DNA of 64,000 bases from an uncultured bacterium (GCA_937124615.1 CAKZKR010000108.1:29082-93081), one strand, 5' to 3'; positions 18,553-27,448 are shown, numbered from the stretch's first letter. The notes: generated from the letters alone by a model not told the origin. Program-made: numbers and translations.

Positions 18553-19650
18553 ATGCATTTATTTCAAATAAAAAAAATTACATACATCTTATTTTTATTT
18601 TTGGTGGTTTTATCCTCTAAGGGTGTATATCCCGAATTATCTAATACAGATGAAATCTTAACAAAACCTTCTTTTATAGAAATTGATAAACTTATTGAAA
18701 AAGAAAAGAATGAAAGTAAAGAGATTAAAACAGTTGAGGAGTTAATAAAAAAAGCAAATAATCTCATTGAGTTAATAGATTATTTAAAAGGTGGAAAGGA
18801 TAAAAAATTCATAGGGGAAATAATAACGACAGTTGAAGAACTATATAAAGAAGGATTACAAAAATATCCTACAAATTTACGGATATATGATGATTATGGT
18901 TCATTTCTATATGACTATAAAATGGATTACATAAATTCAGTCAAACTATGGGAACAGGGATATGCTTTGAATGAAAATGACCCAAGTATAAACAATAATT
19001 TGGCACTTCACTACTTCCATGTGGGCGATTACGATAAAGGATGGAAACATTTGCAAAATGCATTAAAGTATGGAGAGAAAGAAGCAAACATACTTTATAA
19101 CTCAGCACAGATATTTATTATCTATAGAAATCAAATACAGGAGAGAACAGGATGGGAAAAGGAGAAAATATACAAAAAAGCAATGGAATATTCTGAGAAG
19201 GCAGTAAAAATAAATCCTAACGATTTTGAATTATCAAAAGATTATGCATTAAATTTTTTTACAGCGACGCAGTTTAATTTGCCAATAGATGGGAAAAAAT
19301 CCGCTAATGCATGGCAAAATGCAAGGAAAAAAGCGAGAACAGAAGATGAAATATTCTACACATGGGTAAATGAAGGAAGAGCATGGTTAGCAATTAATGA
19401 ACTTAAAAAAGCAAGAGAATGTCTTGTTGAGGCTATAAAAATCAGGCCGGATAGTAAGATTGTCAAAGAAATTCTGTCAAGAATAGATTCGGGAGAAATA
19501 AAAGAAAGTATTAAGGAACAAAAGAAAACTCAAAGAGTTACAGAAGAAGAATATAGAAATCCTCTAATATCTCCTTTTAAGAATTATTCAGGCAGAAAAA
19601 ATACAAAAACAATACTACCCCAAGTCAATAGGGAAAACATAAAAAAATAA
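18553..19650 (+). CDS. Exported tetratricopeptide-repeat protein
   Basis: A 365-residue protein with a hydrophobic N-terminal segment (about 8-24) that is probably a signal peptide or anchor. Residues 95-330 hold TPR-like helical pairs, seen in YPTNLRIYDDYGSFLYD, LNENDPSINNNLALHYFHVGDYDKG, INPNDFELSKDYALNFF and the ELKKARECLVEAIKI block. TPR domains mediate protein contacts; the partner here is unknown. The Lys-rich C terminus is probably disordered. It lies 11 bp after glgC and 9 bp before a rhomboid protease gene, so it is likely co-transcribed. Confidence 0.7.
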   Translation: MHLFQIKKITYILFLFLVVLSSKGVYPELSNTDEILTKPSFIEIDKLIEKEKNESKEIKTVEELIKKANNLIELIDYLKGGKDKKFIGEIITTVEELYKEGLQKYPTNLRIYDDYGSFLYDYKMDYINSVKLWEQGYALNENDPSINNNLALHYFHVGDYDKGWKHLQNALKYGEKEANILYNSAQIFIIYRNQIQERTGWEKEKIYKKAMEYSEKAVKINPNDFELSKDYALNFFTATQFNLPIDGKKSANAWQNARKKARTEDEIFYTWVNEGRAWLAINELKKARECLVEAIKIRPDSKIVKEILSRIDSGEIKESIKEQKKTQRVTEEEYRNPLISPFKNYSGRKNTKTILPQVNRENIKK

Positions 19651-19659
19651 AAGATTGCT

Positions 19660-20385
19660 ATGTCATATTATCAAAAGAGATATTATTTTGAAAACATTGG
19701 TTTTTCAAGGTTTTCAATAACATCCGGAATTAGGATGCTTATTTTAATCAACTTTATTATATTTGTCATTCAATTATTAGTTGGTTTGGTTATTTCTTTT
19801 CTTTTTTCTATAAATAGTGTCCAAGGATTATATTTATCCTATACTACGATAAATCCGTGGTTCGGTTTTTATATCCCAATGTTTTTAAAAGGTTTTATAT
19901 GGCAACCTCTAACATATATGTTTATACATTCGAGTCTATCACACCTATTTTTCAATATGATATGGTTATTCGTTTTTGGTCCTGAAGTAGAAATTTATTT
20001 CACAAAGAAAAGATTTTTTACTTTTTATATTTTTTGTGGAATTGTTTCAGTACTTGTAAACTTTGTTCCTTTTGTTATAAAAGGGTATCAGCCACCTATT
20101 ATAGGGGCCAGTGGAAGTATCATGGCGGTACTTGTTGCTTTCGCTTACATTAACCCCGAAAAGGAATTTATTCTTTTTCCATTACCTATACCTATCAATG
20201 CAAGAGGGATTGTTATATTAGTTATATTGATGAATATAATGTATGCTCTCGGTGAGACACAATACTCCGTATTAACACATTTTGCAGGAATGGGTGTAGG
20301 TTATCTTTATATATCAGCTGATTATACAGGTCTGTTATATAAAATTAAAAAAACACTTGGTTTAAATAGATTTGATGCGATATAG
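19660..20385 (+). CDS. Rhomboid-family intramembrane serine protease
   Basis: Rhomboids cut substrate transmembrane helices within the membrane. The 241 residues form at least six hydrophobic segments. The catalytic serine is S151 in GASGSI and the partner histidine is H207 in LTHFAGMGVGYLY. The HSSLSHLFFNM block, including N99, supplies the oxyanion-hole asparagine region. All key residues are present, so it should be active. The gene follows the TPR protein by 9 bp and precedes a membrane J-domain protein by 42 bp, which suggests a membrane quality-control theme. Confidence 0.9.
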   Translation: MSYYQKRYYFENIGFSRFSITSGIRMLILINFIIFVIQLLVGLVISFLFSINSVQGLYLSYTTINPWFGFYIPMFLKGFIWQPLTYMFIHSSLSHLFFNMIWLFVFGPEVEIYFTKKRFFTFYIFCGIVSVLVNFVPFVIKGYQPPIIGASGSIMAVLVAFAYINPEKEFILFPLPIPINARGIVILVILMNIMYALGETQYSVLTHFAGMGVGYLYISADYTGLLYKIKKTLGLNRFDAI

Positions 20386-20427
20386 CAGGTCAAATCGTTA
20401 AATATAGTAGTAAGGTACTTCAATTAT

Positions 20428-20775
20428 ATGTTTCCTAGCATTCAAGAATTATTATTGTTTATTGTAATTATAATTCTATTAAACTTTACAGGAATTCTAC
20501 CCATTGTTATTAAAACATTAAAAGAATTTCGTGGAGATTATAGTAACGCCAGGGATACAAATGAAAAAAATATAAAAAATAACATTAGTTCACAAAATGT
20601 AGAAATATCTTATCGGCTTTTAGGTGTTTCTCCCAGTAGCACCTGGGACGAAATAGAAAAAGCATATAGAAGAAAAGCTAAAATACACCATCCGGATCTT
20701 GGTGGTGATGAAGATACAATGAAGGCTTTGAACGAAGCCTATGAAATGCTAAAAAAAATTTATAAGAGAAAGTAA
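20428..20775 (+). CDS. Membrane-anchored J-domain (DnaJ-like) protein
   Basis: A 115-residue protein with one N-terminal membrane segment (about 8-29), a polar linker and a C-terminal J domain (about 60-113). The HPD tripeptide needed to stimulate DnaK is intact (H88-P89-D90). There is no Gly/Phe-rich or zinc-finger region, so it is a type III J protein that would recruit DnaK to the inner membrane. It lies between the rhomboid protease and the Tat-exported phosphodiesterase, 6 bp upstream of the latter. Confidence 0.88.
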   Translation: MFPSIQELLLFIVIIILLNFTGILPIVIKTLKEFRGDYSNARDTNEKNIKNNISSQNVEISYRLLGVSPSSTWDEIEKAYRRKAKIHHPDLGGDEDTMKALNEAYEMLKKIYKRK

Positions 20776-20781
20776 TGTATT

Positions 20782-22761
20782 ATGAAAATAAGTAGAAGAA
20801 AATTTTTATTCTCATCATCGGTTTCATTAGGTTTGTTAATGAAGTCCAGTAATCTGTTTGCAAACACAGAGAAAAGAAGAGTTATCCTTCTTGGTTTTGA
20901 TGGTGTAGAACCAAGAATTGTAAGAGAAATGTTGAAAAAAGACAATTTGCCTAATTTTAAAAAAGTTATTAGTCAGGGTGGTTTTTATAACCTTACATCG
21001 ACAATTCCACCCCAGTCTCCTACAGCGTGGTCAAGTTTCGCAACATGTAAGAATCCCGGGGAGCATGGTATCTACGACTTTTTGCGCAGGGACCCTACAA
21101 AATATATTCCGGGTATTGCATTAGGAACAGTGCGTCCACCAGAATTTGATGAACAAGGAAATTTGAGAAAGGAACCTTATTTCGAAACATATAGAAAAGG
21201 TACTCCTTTCTGGCAAATTGCTGACGAACAAGGAATCCGCTGTAAGATTTTAAATATGCCTTATTCCTTTCCTCCCAATGTATTAAAGAATGGATTAATG
21301 TTAAGTGGTTTAGGAGTCCCCGATATAAGGGGAACCGAAAGCCTCTTCTTTGTATTTTCAAATAAGTTTACAGATGAGGAGTTAAGAGAAAGCATTTCAG
21401 GAGGAATGAGATTAAAACTTAATTTTAAAGATTCAATAGCAGAAGTAAAATTGCCTGCTTTTAGAAATCCTGTAAATCCTAAAAGTGGTTATATAGAAAC
21501 GGTTATTATCTTCAAAGTGGATAAGAATGCAAAAAAAGTAACAATAGAATTACAAAAACAAAGAAGTGTACAAATAGAGGAAGGGAATTGGTCCGATTGG
21601 ATAGAGTGGGAATTCCCAGTAACGGATAAATACTCCGTTAAAGCAATTAGTAAGTTCTATATTAAAAAGGTGGGGGAAGAAATAAATATATATATGACAT
21701 GCTTACAGTATCACCCCTGTTATCCTTATATACCCTTTACAAATCCTGCAAAATATTCCGAAGAATTGGCAGAAAGATATGGTCTATATAAAACAATTGG
21801 TTGGAACTATGATACACATGCTTTAAGACAGGATGTTCTTACAGAGGATGTTTTTCTTGATGATGTAAAAAAGACAATGGCATGGCATGAAAAATTAATG
21901 TTAGACGAAGTGAACAAGGAAGATGATTGGAGATTACTAATGACCATGTGGATGGCTACTGATAGAGTGGCTCATTTATTTTGGCGTTTTAGAGATCCTC
22001 ATCATCCAGAATATGATGCTGAGAAAGCAAAAAAATATGAAATGGCTTTGGAAGAAACATATCTGATAATGGATAGAATTATTGGAAATGCAATGAAAAG
22101 TATTCGGGAAGGTGACTGGTTAATTGTCATGTCTGACCACGGTTTTAACACATATAGACAAGGTTTTAACTTAGGAACATGGCTTATTCGAGAGGGATAC
22201 CTTGCAGTCGAAGGCCAAACAAATAAAGAAACTGCATATAATGACCAGGCATTTCTTTTAGGTTATGATTGGAAAAAGACAAAAGCGTATGCATTGGGAT
22301 TGGGTTCTATTTATTTAAACATAGATGGAAGAGAAAGAAACGGGATAGTTAAAAAAGAACATTCTAGAGAATTAAGGGAAGAAATAAAGAAAAAGTTATT
22401 AAATATAAAAGACCCAAAGACAGGCAAACCTGTAATTAGTAATGTATACAGCTGTGAAGATTTTTCTGGTGGAGAAGTAAGTAATGCCCCAGACTTAATT
22501 TTGGGTTACCATGAAGGATACCAGTCAACCAAAGCCGCAGCAAAAGGTTCCGCACCACAGTCCATTTTTGAAGACAATAAAGACAAATGGAGTGGCGACC
22601 ATGTGGCAACAGACTATGTTTTAATCCCTGGGATGTTCGTATCAAATAAGAGTATAAAAACAAGTACACCCCATTTACAAGACATTGGTGTCTCTGTTTT
22701 ATCCTATCTGAATTTAGATATTCCCAAAGATTTGCAGGGTACAAATATTATCGCAGTGTAA
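20782..22761 (+). CDS. Tat-exported type I phosphodiesterase / nucleotide pyrophosphatase family protein
   Basis: A 659-residue member of the alkaline-phosphatase superfamily. The N terminus MKISRRKFLFSSSVSLGLLM is a twin-arginine signal peptide, as expected for an enzyme exported folded with its metals. The metal-binding GFDGVEPRIV block contains D40. The nucleophile region is PPQSPTAWSSFATCKNPG (T81 or a neighbouring serine), followed by EHGIYDF. A second metal site is VMSDHGFNTYRQGFNLG, and SGDHVATDYV lies near the C terminus. Members hydrolyse phosphomono- or diesters; the substrate cannot be read from sequence. It ends only 5 bp from the convergent Tat TIM-barrel gene, so the two exported proteins may be related in use. 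Confidence 0.82.
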   Translation: MKISRRKFLFSSSVSLGLLMKSSNLFANTEKRRVILLGFDGVEPRIVREMLKKDNLPNFKKVISQGGFYNLTSTIPPQSPTAWSSFATCKNPGEHGIYDFLRRDPTKYIPGIALGTVRPPEFDEQGNLRKEPYFETYRKGTPFWQIADEQGIRCKILNMPYSFPPNVLKNGLMLSGLGVPDIRGTESLFFVFSNKFTDEELRESISGGMRLKLNFKDSIAEVKLPAFRNPVNPKSGYIETVIIFKVDKNAKKVTIELQKQRSVQIEEGNWSDWIEWEFPVTDKYSVKAISKFYIKKVGEEINIYMTCLQYHPCYPYIPFTNPAKYSEELAERYGLYKTIGWNYDTHALRQDVLTEDVFLDDVKKTMAWHEKLMLDEVNKEDDWRLLMTMWMATDRVAHLFWRFRDPHHPEYDAEKAKKYEMALEETYLIMDRIIGNAMKSIREGDWLIVMSDHGFNTYRQGFNLGTWLIREGYLAVEGQTNKETAYNDQAFLLGYDWKKTKAYALGLGSIYLNIDGRERNGIVKKEHSRELREEIKKKLLNIKDPKTGKPVISNVYSCEDFSGGEVSNAPDLILGYHEGYQSTKAAAKGSAPQSIFEDNKDKWSGDHVATDYVLIPGMFVSNKSIKTSTPHLQDIGVSVLSYLNLDIPKDLQGTNIIAV

Positions 22762-22766
22762 GTTTC

Positions 22767-23741
22767 TTAACCGAACCATTTACGAGCACGATCTTTATTC
22801 CGGTTATACATTTGTATGGTAATAGTAGCGTCTTCTTTTATCTGAAAATCAAACATTCCGACACAAATAAAATCTGCCCCGTGTTTAAATGCAAAATCAA
22901 AACCTTTTTTAGGATGTATAGCACCTGCTGCGAGTACCTTAAATGCTATCCAGGGGATCTTGACATTTTTCATTATTTCTTTAGTTTTATCAGGGTTCAT
23001 ATCCCATTTATTATCATGATATTCATTTATTTTTGCAGACCAATAATCAAGAGAATGGAATGTTTTCATATAAAAGTCAGGGTAGATATTTTCCTTTTCA
23101 CACGCTACAATAACATCTATTGAATGTCCGCCGATACCTCCAATGACACCTTTATCTCTAATATGGTCAACTATTTTTCCTAAAAGTTTTGTATCACCTT
23201 TTTTTACAAAATCATCCCCTATTTGTCCCTGTATATAAACACCCGTAGCACCATTATCTATTGCTATGTCTGCATCCTCAAAAAGGTTGGATTTTTTTGG
23301 TTTTATTTGTGCAATCCACTGAATCTGGCCTTTGTACTCTTTCCAATAGCGATTAATAATCTTTATGGTTTTGTCATCCAATCGAAGTATCGCTGTATTT
23401 ATTCCCGACTGTTCATATAGTTTTAATGTATTTAATATTTTTTGTTCTGTAAAATAGTTTTTCATCAATTCATCAACATAGATTAAATCCCTGCTATGAG
23501 AAATACCACTAATCAGGTTACCCCCTGCTATTAACCTGCTGATTAAAATATTTCCTATTTTGCCCACCGGCATATTTTTGGGTAAATCTTCAACTGTATT
23601 TAAATAATCCTGCTCCTCTAATAAATTTCCTTGTTCCTCTATTAGAGGAATTGTATCATCTTGTGAAAAAACTGAATTCGCAAGGAGAGTCGAAACTGTT
23701 GTCCCGGAAATGAAATTTCTTCTTGATATTCTATTTTTCAT
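22767..23741 (-). CDS. Tat-exported TIM-barrel protein, stand-alone paralogue of the 35426-36946 C-terminal domain
   Basis: A 324-residue protein with a twin-arginine signal (RISRRNFISG, R7-R8) and a linker with repeated LLEEQ. A TIM-barrel-like domain (about 58-324) is related to, but clearly divergent from, aldo/keto reductases (ISRLIAGGNLISG at the start of the barrel). The distinctive motifs, shared with the DoxX fusion at 35426, are HSRDLIYVDEL, YPDFYMKTFHS, YHDNKWDMNP, AFKVLAAGAIHP and GADFICVGMFDFQI. The usual Asp/Tyr/Lys/His catalytic set of aldo/keto reductases is not evident. The conserved His and Asp residues suggest a metal or small-molecule site. The function is not established. 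Confidence 0.7.
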   Translation of the reverse strand: MKNRISRRNFISGTTVSTLLANSVFSQDDTIPLIEEQGNLLEEQDYLNTVEDLPKNMPVGKIGNILISRLIAGGNLISGISHSRDLIYVDELMKNYFTEQKILNTLKLYEQSGINTAILRLDDKTIKIINRYWKEYKGQIQWIAQIKPKKSNLFEDADIAIDNGATGVYIQGQIGDDFVKKGDTKLLGKIVDHIRDKGVIGGIGGHSIDVIVACEKENIYPDFYMKTFHSLDYWSAKINEYHDNKWDMNPDKTKEIMKNVKIPWIAFKVLAAGAIHPKKGFDFAFKHGADFICVGMFDFQIKEDATITIQMYNRNKDRARKWFG

Positions 23742-23778
23742 TTTTATACTCCAATATATAATTATGAAAAAAACTGTA

Positions 23779-23787
23779 TGATATAAT
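23779..23787 (+). promoter_or_regulatory. Extended -10 promoter of the envelope operon
   Basis: TGATATAAT is a perfect extended -10 element (TG, one base, TATAAT). No good -35 is seen 17 bases upstream, which extended -10 promoters tolerate. It lies 37 bases before the ATG of the cyclic-nucleotide-binding protein, in the intergenic space between divergent genes, and would drive the long operon that follows. Confidence 0.45.
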
Positions 23788-23824
23788 AAGTATAAAACAA
23801 CAAAAAGATCTGTTAAAAATAGGT

Positions 23825-24337
23825 ATGACTATGACAGACATTCAGAAATATGAACGCTATGCAGAAAAAATACATCTATTTAATGGACTAATAGCAGAAG
23901 AGGTCGAAGATTTAATAAAAAGAGGAAAAGTTATCATAATAAGGAAAGGAGAAACTATTTTTCATGAAGGAATGTTAGGAAGTAATTTATTTATTGTTCT
24001 AAGTGGAAAAATAGGTATTTATATAAAGGATCAACTAATAACAAAATGTCATGTAGGTGATACATTTGGCGAAATGGCTGTATTAAATAAAAAACCTCGA
24101 ACCGCAACAGCAACTGCGTTAGAGGAAAGCCGATTATTATGTTTGGATGAAAAACAAATAAATGATATATTAGAGAAACATGTAGCTGTTAGGTTATTGC
24201 TAAATGCCATTCATTTATTGAGTGAAAGATTAGAAAAAGATAATTATATGATTGCAGAGATGATTAAACTACTTAGAAAACACAATTTAGATATTCCTAA
24301 ATTAGAACCACAAAAAGATATGGATGAGAAGAAATAG
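23825..24337 (+). CDS. Cyclic-nucleotide-binding-domain protein without DNA-binding domain
   Basis: A 170-residue cytoplasmic protein made almost entirely of one cNMP-binding beta-barrel domain (about 15-130): GETIFHEGMLGSNLFIVLSGKIGIYI and the VGDTFGEMAVLNKKPRTATATALEES phosphate-binding-cassette region. The cassette has the GE residue pair and an RTATA arginine typical of real cyclic-nucleotide binders. A C-terminal helix follows but there is no helix-turn-helix, so it is not a Crp-type regulator; it may act through protein contacts. It is the first gene of the envelope operon. A second ATG two codons downstream is also possible as the start. Confidence 0.82.
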   Translation: MTMTDIQKYERYAEKIHLFNGLIAEEVEDLIKRGKVIIIRKGETIFHEGMLGSNLFIVLSGKIGIYIKDQLITKCHVGDTFGEMAVLNKKPRTATATALEESRLLCLDEKQINDILEKHVAVRLLLNAIHLLSERLEKDNYMIAEMIKLLRKHNLDIPKLEPQKDMDEKK

Positions 24338-24365
24338 ATATATTTTTGTCATGTGGGTAATGTAA

Positions 24366-25067
24366 ATGGCAAATTCAAGAATTTCCTTTAGAGACCGATT
24401 TATTAGCGCGCTTTTAATAGGTGGTGTTATAGGAATTTTAATGGGAAGTGCTGTGAAAATGTTTTATACACCAGTGAAAACAGTAACAAAAGAAATGAAA
24501 ACTGCTGTAGAAAAAAAGAAAAATATATATAGGGGCCAAAATCTAAATATAGATGAAATAAAAGTATTAGAAAAACATCCTGTTATGTTATATGTAAGAG
24601 CATATCAGGAGGGAAAATGGGATGAAATAGTAGAACAAACACAATGGATACAGGAAAGAATAAAATTTATAAGTAATAATGGCGATAATAAACAGGAAAA
24701 AATCATAAATGAGAAAAAGGAAATAATTAAAAAGATACAAGATAGAAATATAAACAAGAATTACCTTACAAAAGAAGGTGTTGATGACCAATATATCTTT
24801 CTTCCGGAGGCAAAGATAAACATAATAGGAATAGACGATAAAGGTCCCTTCATTGATAAAAGGATAAAAGAAACGGTCTTCCTAAATGTTGAATACACCA
24901 AACCTTCAAAAGCATTGAGGAATGAACAACAAATACCTATAAAATTTTTGGTATGTTCACTTTCTGTAAATAGTGAAGGGAAAATAGTAAAATCAAGTAT
25001 AATAGGTAATGCAAAAATTGAATATTCGTCGATAAAATTATGGTACTTAACAAAAGGAGAAAAGTAA
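24366..25067 (+). CDS. Single-pass membrane protein of unknown function
   Basis: A 233-residue protein I do not recognise. Residues 12-33 form one membrane segment containing a glycine zipper (G19-xxx-G23-xxx-G27), a pattern favouring helix packing or oligomerisation. A charged helical region follows (35-130), then a probable beta-rich domain (140-230) with INIIGIDDKGPFIDKRI and IPIKFLVCSLSVNSEGKIV. It lies 28 bp after the cyclic-nucleotide-binding protein and 1 bp before the zinc-ribbon gene, so it belongs to the same operon. Confidence 0.65.
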   Translation: MANSRISFRDRFISALLIGGVIGILMGSAVKMFYTPVKTVTKEMKTAVEKKKNIYRGQNLNIDEIKVLEKHPVMLYVRAYQEGKWDEIVEQTQWIQERIKFISNNGDNKQEKIINEKKEIIKKIQDRNINKNYLTKEGVDDQYIFLPEAKINIIGIDDKGPFIDKRIKETVFLNVEYTKPSKALRNEQQIPIKFLVCSLSVNSEGKIVKSSIIGNAKIEYSSIKLWYLTKGEK

Positions 25068-25068
25068 T

Positions 25069-25497
25069 ATGCCGTTAGCAACATGTGCCCGATGTGGAAA
25101 AATGTTTAATAAGAAATCTTCACCAGTTTGTGCTATATGTCAAAAAGCAGAAGATGAGGATATGGAAAAAGTTCGTAAAGTAGTAGCAGATGATCCAAAC
25201 TTAAACGCAGAAGAAATTGCAGAAAAAGCACAAGTTGATATTAGTGTTGTAAATAGAATGATAGATCTTGGGATGTTGGTGAGTTCTATTGAATTAGGTG
25301 AAAACATAAAATGTGGCATGTGTGGTGCCCCAGCTATCAGTGCAACAAAGAAACTTTGTCAAACATGTTTAGAAAAGTTGAATGCAGAAGTTATAAAAGC
25401 TCAGTCCCAGATAAAACTAGACGCTAAGAAAGCTCCTACAATTGGAGAATCTTTGACAACACACAAAATATTAGAGATTAAAAGAAAAGAAAAATGA
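25069..25497 (+). CDS. Double zinc-ribbon protein resembling YvyF flagellar-operon proteins
   Basis: A 142-residue cytoplasmic protein with two C4 zinc ribbons, C6-x2-C9/C21-x2-C24 and C82-x2-C85/C97-x2-C100. They flank a helical segment (VRKVVADDPNLNAEEIAEKAQVDISVVNRMIDLGML, residues 36-70 in parts) that looks like a small helix-turn-helix. This order resembles the YvyF family, which in Firmicutes sits in flagellar operons. No flagellar genes occur here, so a regulatory or adaptor role is inferred. AAAGGAG precedes the ATG, and the stop overlaps the next start (ATGA). Confidence 0.68.
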   Translation: MPLATCARCGKMFNKKSSPVCAICQKAEDEDMEKVRKVVADDPNLNAEEIAEKAQVDISVVNRMIDLGMLVSSIELGENIKCGMCGAPAISATKKLCQTCLEKLNAEVIKAQSQIKLDAKKAPTIGESLTTHKILEIKRKEK

Positions 25498-25676
25498 ATA
25501 TTGATAAAGGTAAATTTAGAGAAATAGTAGGTATTGTAATCCTATTCTTTTTGTTTGTTGTTTTTATTGCTATATTGGTATATACAATAAGACCATTTTC
25601 TTCAGATGTAAAACCTTTTGACCAAAGTCCAATTATTAAACAAAGAATTATTAATTTAGAAAAAAGTAACAAGTAA
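25494..25676 (+). CDS. Small single-pass membrane protein (60 aa)
   Basis: The 60 residues contain one strongly hydrophobic segment (about 12-32) flanked by a basic N terminus and a polar tail, predicting an N-in membrane protein. It overlaps the preceding gene by four bases (ATGA) and lies 20 bp before the amidase gene, so it is very likely translated as part of the operon. I recognise no family. The operon suggests a role in envelope assembly, but nothing in the sequence proves it. Confidence 0.6.
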   Translation: MNIDKGKFREIVGIVILFFLFVVFIAILVYTIRPFSSDVKPFDQSPIIKQRIINLEKSNK

Positions 25677-25696
25677 AACCTATTCAAATCTGAACA

Positions 25697-26803
25697 ATGA
25701 ATACAAGAATAATACCAGAGGTCTTATTTTTATTATTTCTATTGAGATTTACTTATGCATTAGATATAGTAATTCCATTGCCTGATTCAGAACGGACAAT
25801 AAATATAGATTCATTTAGGGAAGAAGAGAAGATATACATACATCTTCCGAGTTTATTTATAAAAATAGATGGAGCAATCAGTGTTCAGGACAATCTTGTG
25901 AAAGTCCTTTTGAATAATAAAAATGCAAGTATAGACTTCCAAAATAACCTTGCGAGTATTAACGAGCCCTCTACAACAAAACTTATAAAATTTCAGAGTC
26001 AAATGAAACTGTGGCAAGATACAATTTGGATAGAGTTTAATGATGCCAGAACGCTTATGCAGTACATAATCGGAAGTGAGATAACAATAAAGGACAAACC
26101 ACAAGAAAAAAAGAATAATATAGACACAAATCAACAGAGAAACCCGATTTCGGAGATAGAGATACCCGAACAAGAACTACTAGAAAATATAGAAACTAGC
26201 AGTGAAACTATACAACAAAAAAATAAATTTTCACTTAATAATATACTTATTGACCCAGGACATGGGGGTGAAGATAAAGGAATCACATTCCCTTCTGGTA
26301 AGTACGAGAAAGATATAACATTATTGTTTGCTTATAATCTAGATGCACAATTGAAGAAGAATGGTATAAATACAGTATTAAGTAGGAAAGAGGACAAACT
26401 TCTTAGTATCAAGGAAAGAAGTAATATCATTACAAACGAAAAAATTAATTATTTTATAAGTATTCACACAGAGGCCCCAAGAATACAAGGTCCACAAATC
26501 TTAATAATTTTACCCAAACTTACGGACAACAATATAAATACAAAAAATAACTATATTATAGATGAAATGATTAAACTAATAAAGGAAAAGAAAAAAGATA
26601 TAACAGTGCAAAAACTTTCCTTCCCATTGCTTATAAATAATTATGTAGATATTCCAGGGATATTAATAGAGATTTATCCAGAGTATAAAGAGAATGAGGA
26701 TAAATGGGAAGTTTTTATAGATAAAAAGGCAGAGATTTATACCATAATCACACAAGTAATAAGTACAACGAAAAATAATATGGATAGTATAGAAAAAAAA
26801 TAA
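25697..26803 (+). CDS. N-acetylmuramoyl-L-alanine amidase (Amidase_3 family)
   Basis: The 368-residue protein has a signal peptide (about 1-20), an N-terminal beta-rich region (22-130) resembling an AMIN or copper-amine-oxidase-N-like domain, an Asn/Gln/Glu linker, and the catalytic domain (183-350). Zinc ligands are H189 (DPGHGGED), E204 (KYEKDITL) and H257 (SIHTE); the catalytic glutamate is E325 (ILIEIYPE). It cuts the bond between muramic acid and the peptide stem in periplasmic peptidoglycan. Linkage to gerMN and murI recurs in several phyla. Confidence 0.88.
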   Translation: MNTRIIPEVLFLLFLLRFTYALDIVIPLPDSERTINIDSFREEEKIYIHLPSLFIKIDGAISVQDNLVKVLLNNKNASIDFQNNLASINEPSTTKLIKFQSQMKLWQDTIWIEFNDARTLMQYIIGSEITIKDKPQEKKNNIDTNQQRNPISEIEIPEQELLENIETSSETIQQKNKFSLNNILIDPGHGGEDKGITFPSGKYEKDITLLFAYNLDAQLKKNGINTVLSRKEDKLLSIKERSNIITNEKINYFISIHTEAPRIQGPQILIILPKLTDNNINTKNNYIIDEMIKLIKEKKKDITVQKLSFPLLINNYVDIPGILIEIYPEYKENEDKWEVFIDKKAEIYTIITQVISTTKNNMDSIEKK

Positions 26804-26804
26804 A

Positions 26805-27443
26805 ATGGATGAGTTTAGAAAAAAAATTATAAAGAGATTATTTTTTACAATTTGGTCAATTATAACAATAGTTGCGTTTCTTGTTATATTGATTATGATC
26901 TATGAATTGATACAAGAAAATTCAACATTAATTAATACAATTGTTAATACATCTCCTCAGAAGCCTCAAAATAATGCAGTAAAAAAATCTATATACAACA
27001 AAAGTGTCAATATATATGTATTTTCAAAAGAAGAAGTTTGTTTACATCCTTTAGAAGTTCAAATAGAATGGAAATCTTCATATCAGGAAAACTGTAAACA
27101 AATAATTAATGTAATGAGAAATATTAAAGTAGAAAAATATATATCCCCAATTCCTGAAGATATAATACCGAGGGGAATCTTTTTGACACCTGAAGGTGAA
27201 TTGATAATTGATTTTCCTTCAATCATCATAACTAAATATGGGAAAAACACAACGGCTTTATTTGAGGTTTTATTTACATATTCAATAGTTAACTCGCTTT
27301 TACAAAGCGAGATAACTGCTGATACTGTTGTAAAAGGCATTCGATTTCTTATTGAAGGTTCTGTTTCTCAAATAGAATTTCCACGACATATTAGTTGGTT
27401 ACAAACCTTTAACCCAGATTATTCCTTAATATGTAAAGAATAA
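26805..27443 (+). CDS. GerMN-domain membrane-anchored protein
   Basis: A 212-residue protein with one N-terminal membrane segment (about 12-34) and an extracytoplasmic GerMN domain (about 65-205). The domain shows PRGIFLTPEGELIIDFPS, then the FEVLFTYSIVNSLLQ helix and VVKGIRFLIEGS. GerMN domains occur in spore germination and sporulation proteins of Firmicutes but also in many non-sporulating bacteria next to amidases and murI, as here. The likely role is in cell-wall remodelling; no evidence of sporulation exists in the window. It starts 1 bp after the amidase gene. Confidence 0.78.
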   Translation: MDEFRKKIIKRLFFTIWSIITIVAFLVILIMIYELIQENSTLINTIVNTSPQKPQNNAVKKSIYNKSVNIYVFSKEEVCLHPLEVQIEWKSSYQENCKQIINVMRNIKVEKYISPIPEDIIPRGIFLTPEGELIIDFPSIIITKYGKNTTALFEVLFTYSIVNSLLQSEITADTVVKGIRFLIEGSVSQIEFPRHISWLQTFNPDYSLICKE

Positions 27444-27448
27444 GATAA

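Noticed and set aside
23634..23650. Perfect 17-bp palindrome with 8-bp arms (TTCCTCTA and TAGAGGAA)
   Set aside because: It falls inside the coding sequence of the Tat TIM-barrel gene, where repeated Glu-Glu-Gln codons in the linker explain it; no second copy was seen upstream of a gene.
25069..25497. Flagellar operon, from the YvyF-like protein
   Set aside because: No flagellar structural, export or chemotaxis gene lies near it, and similarity is limited to the zinc ribbons and the small helical region.
26805..27443. Sporulation locus, from the GerMN domain
   Set aside because: GerMN occurs in many non-sporulating bacteria beside amidase and murI genes; no spore-coat, SpoII or SpoIV-like gene was seen.
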